DNA from: an uncultured Flavobacteriales bacterium
Lineage (GTDB): Bacteria; Bacteroidota; Bacteroidia; Flavobacteriales; Crocinitomicaceae
Reading direction: 5' to 3'
Length of the DNA: 11,713 nucleotides
Assembly: GCA_946886545.1 (NCBI GenBank)
Contig: CAMPIU010000051.1
Coordinates: 1 to 11,713 of the forward strand
The translations under genes and the position numbers were made by a program. Positions 11,170 to 11,713 of the stretch are shown piece after piece; position 1 is the first letter of the stretch; each line of letters starts with the position of its first letter. A model generated the notes under the pieces. The model searched no databases. It saw nothing but the letters and a program-made list of their open reading frames with translations, and was not told the DNA's origin.

Positions 11170-11510
11170 GTAAAAAGAATAAAGAACGGGTGAATATTGT
11201 TTATTCTACGAATCCTGATTTTTCTTATGATTTAGAACCAGATGAAGAAGCAGAAACTTTGGAACCTTCCAAACAATTGTTATATATTTCTTTGGATAAA
11301 AAACAACGCGCGGGTAAAGAAGTGACTTTAATTGAAGGATTTATCGGTTCGGATGAAGATTTAAAAGAACTGGGAAAATTATTGAAATCAAAATGCGGAG
11401 TAGGAGGAACAGCGAAAGACGGAGAAATAATCATTCAAGGTTCTTTCAGGGACAAAGTTATTGAATTACTGACTAAAGAGGGATACAAAACCAAGAGAAA
11501 AGGTGGATAA
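11166..11510 (+). CDS. SUI1/YciH-family translation factor
   Basis: This 114-residue cytosolic protein has an acidic N-terminal tail (about 1-45, with EPDEEAETLEP) and a SUI1/eIF1-type domain (about 46-112). Domain signatures are QRAGKEVTLIEGFIG, LKELGKLLKSKCGVGGTAKDG, EIIIQGSFRDKVIELL and the final GYKTKRKGG. Bacterial YciH is related to eukaryotic eIF1 and is thought to influence start-site selection on the 30S subunit. Its exact role in Bacteroidota is not established. The start ATG lies in the ATGA overlap with the GDPD-like lipoprotein stop (11166-11169), so it is translationally coupled to that gene and is third in the operon. No terminator hairpin was recognised after its stop. Confidence 0.93.
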   Translation: MSKKNKERVNIVYSTNPDFSYDLEPDEEAETLEPSKQLLYISLDKKQRAGKEVTLIEGFIGSDEDLKELGKLLKSKCGVGGTAKDGEIIIQGSFRDKVIELLTKEGYKTKRKGG

Positions 11511-11688
11511 AATGGAATATAGATGCCGGCTTTACGTTTCAAAATTTATAACCAATAACCAACCCTATGAAAAAGTAAATATCTTCCGACACCTAAAATC
11601 CCAAATTAATATATCAAAATAGAAAAATGTGAAAATTCTTTCGATCCTGTTTCAAAAGTACATTAAGTTTTTATTAATTCCATAAAAA
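11511..11688. other. AT-rich intergenic region without a recognised gene
   Basis: About 180 bases lie between the SUI1 stop and the last start codon. They hold a 36-codon frame (11512-11622) with no family features and an ATG-AAA-AAG-TAA minifeature near 11569; neither is convincing. TAAGTTTT at 11664-11671 matches the -7 element except at its last base and could serve the gene starting at 11689. No clear hairpin was seen. Confidence 0.4.
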
Positions 11689-11713
11689 ATGAGTAAAATA
11701 TTCACTTTATTGC
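11689..11713 (+). CDS. Start of a probable exported protein (partial, runs off the window)
   Basis: ATG at 11689 begins MSKIFTLL, preceded by an A-rich run (cataaaaaatg) of the kind often seen before Bacteroidota starts. A Lys followed by hydrophobic residues is how many signal peptides in this phylum begin. Only eight codons are visible, so no product can be named. Confidence 0.45.

Noticed and set aside
11512..11622. 36-codon open frame one base after the SUI1 stop
   Set aside because: The spacing resembles coupled genes, but there are no family features, no terminator and unremarkable composition. Coding was not supportable by eye.

Overview
The window looks like a chromosomal segment from a member of the Bacteroidota, most likely a gliding or marine/freshwater Flavobacteriales-type organism; a Crocinitomicaceae/Fluviicola-like source is my guess. 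Three things point there. A very large secreted protein carries SprB-type repeats and a CHU_C/TIGR04131-type C-terminal sorting domain of the type IX secretion system (T9SS). Several starts are preceded by the Bacteroidota -7 element TAnnTTTG instead of a Shine-Dalgarno sequence. One gene encodes a SiaB-family kinase and another a SUI1/YciH protein. The DNA is moderately AT-rich and densely coding. No rRNA, tRNA, CRISPR array, transposase or phage gene was seen, and no gene-free stretch exceeds about 200 bases.

Left part (1-3013): folD (folate one-carbon metabolism) runs rightward. It converges on a leftward FAD/NAD(P) disulfide-reductase-fold oxidoreductase that has lost both redox-active cysteines. 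The two stop codons are separated by a perfect 46-bp palindrome that should terminate in both directions. A short intergenic region (2466-2530) then separates the oxidoreductase from a divergent YkgJ-type cysteine-cluster protein.

Centre (3081-8099): one 1672-residue secreted protein. Its order is signal peptide, a beta-rich N-terminal domain resembling myxobacterial AgmC-like proteins, a long glycine-rich region, an Ig-like_CHU domain, eleven SprB-like repeats of 78-80 residues, a PKD-like domain and a T9SS sorting domain. Three consecutive repeats (R3-R5) are duplicated as a block (R6-R8). It is probably a cell-surface adhesin.

Right part: a SiaB-family kinase gene and a histone-deacetylase-family amidohydrolase gene are separated by one base (8146-9628). 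A 46-residue cysteine-rich protein gene (9694-9834) follows, with its own near-ideal promoter and a hairpin terminator. The T-tract of that terminator also forms the -7 element of the next unit. That unit is a three-gene overlapping operon (9867-11510): a small exported beta-rich protein, a GDPD-like lipoprotein and a SUI1/YciH translation factor. The window ends at the first codons of another probable exported protein (11689 onward).

The points most worth following up are the cysteine-less reductase, the SiaB kinase/deacetylase pair beside a giant adhesin, and the small cysteine-rich gene.
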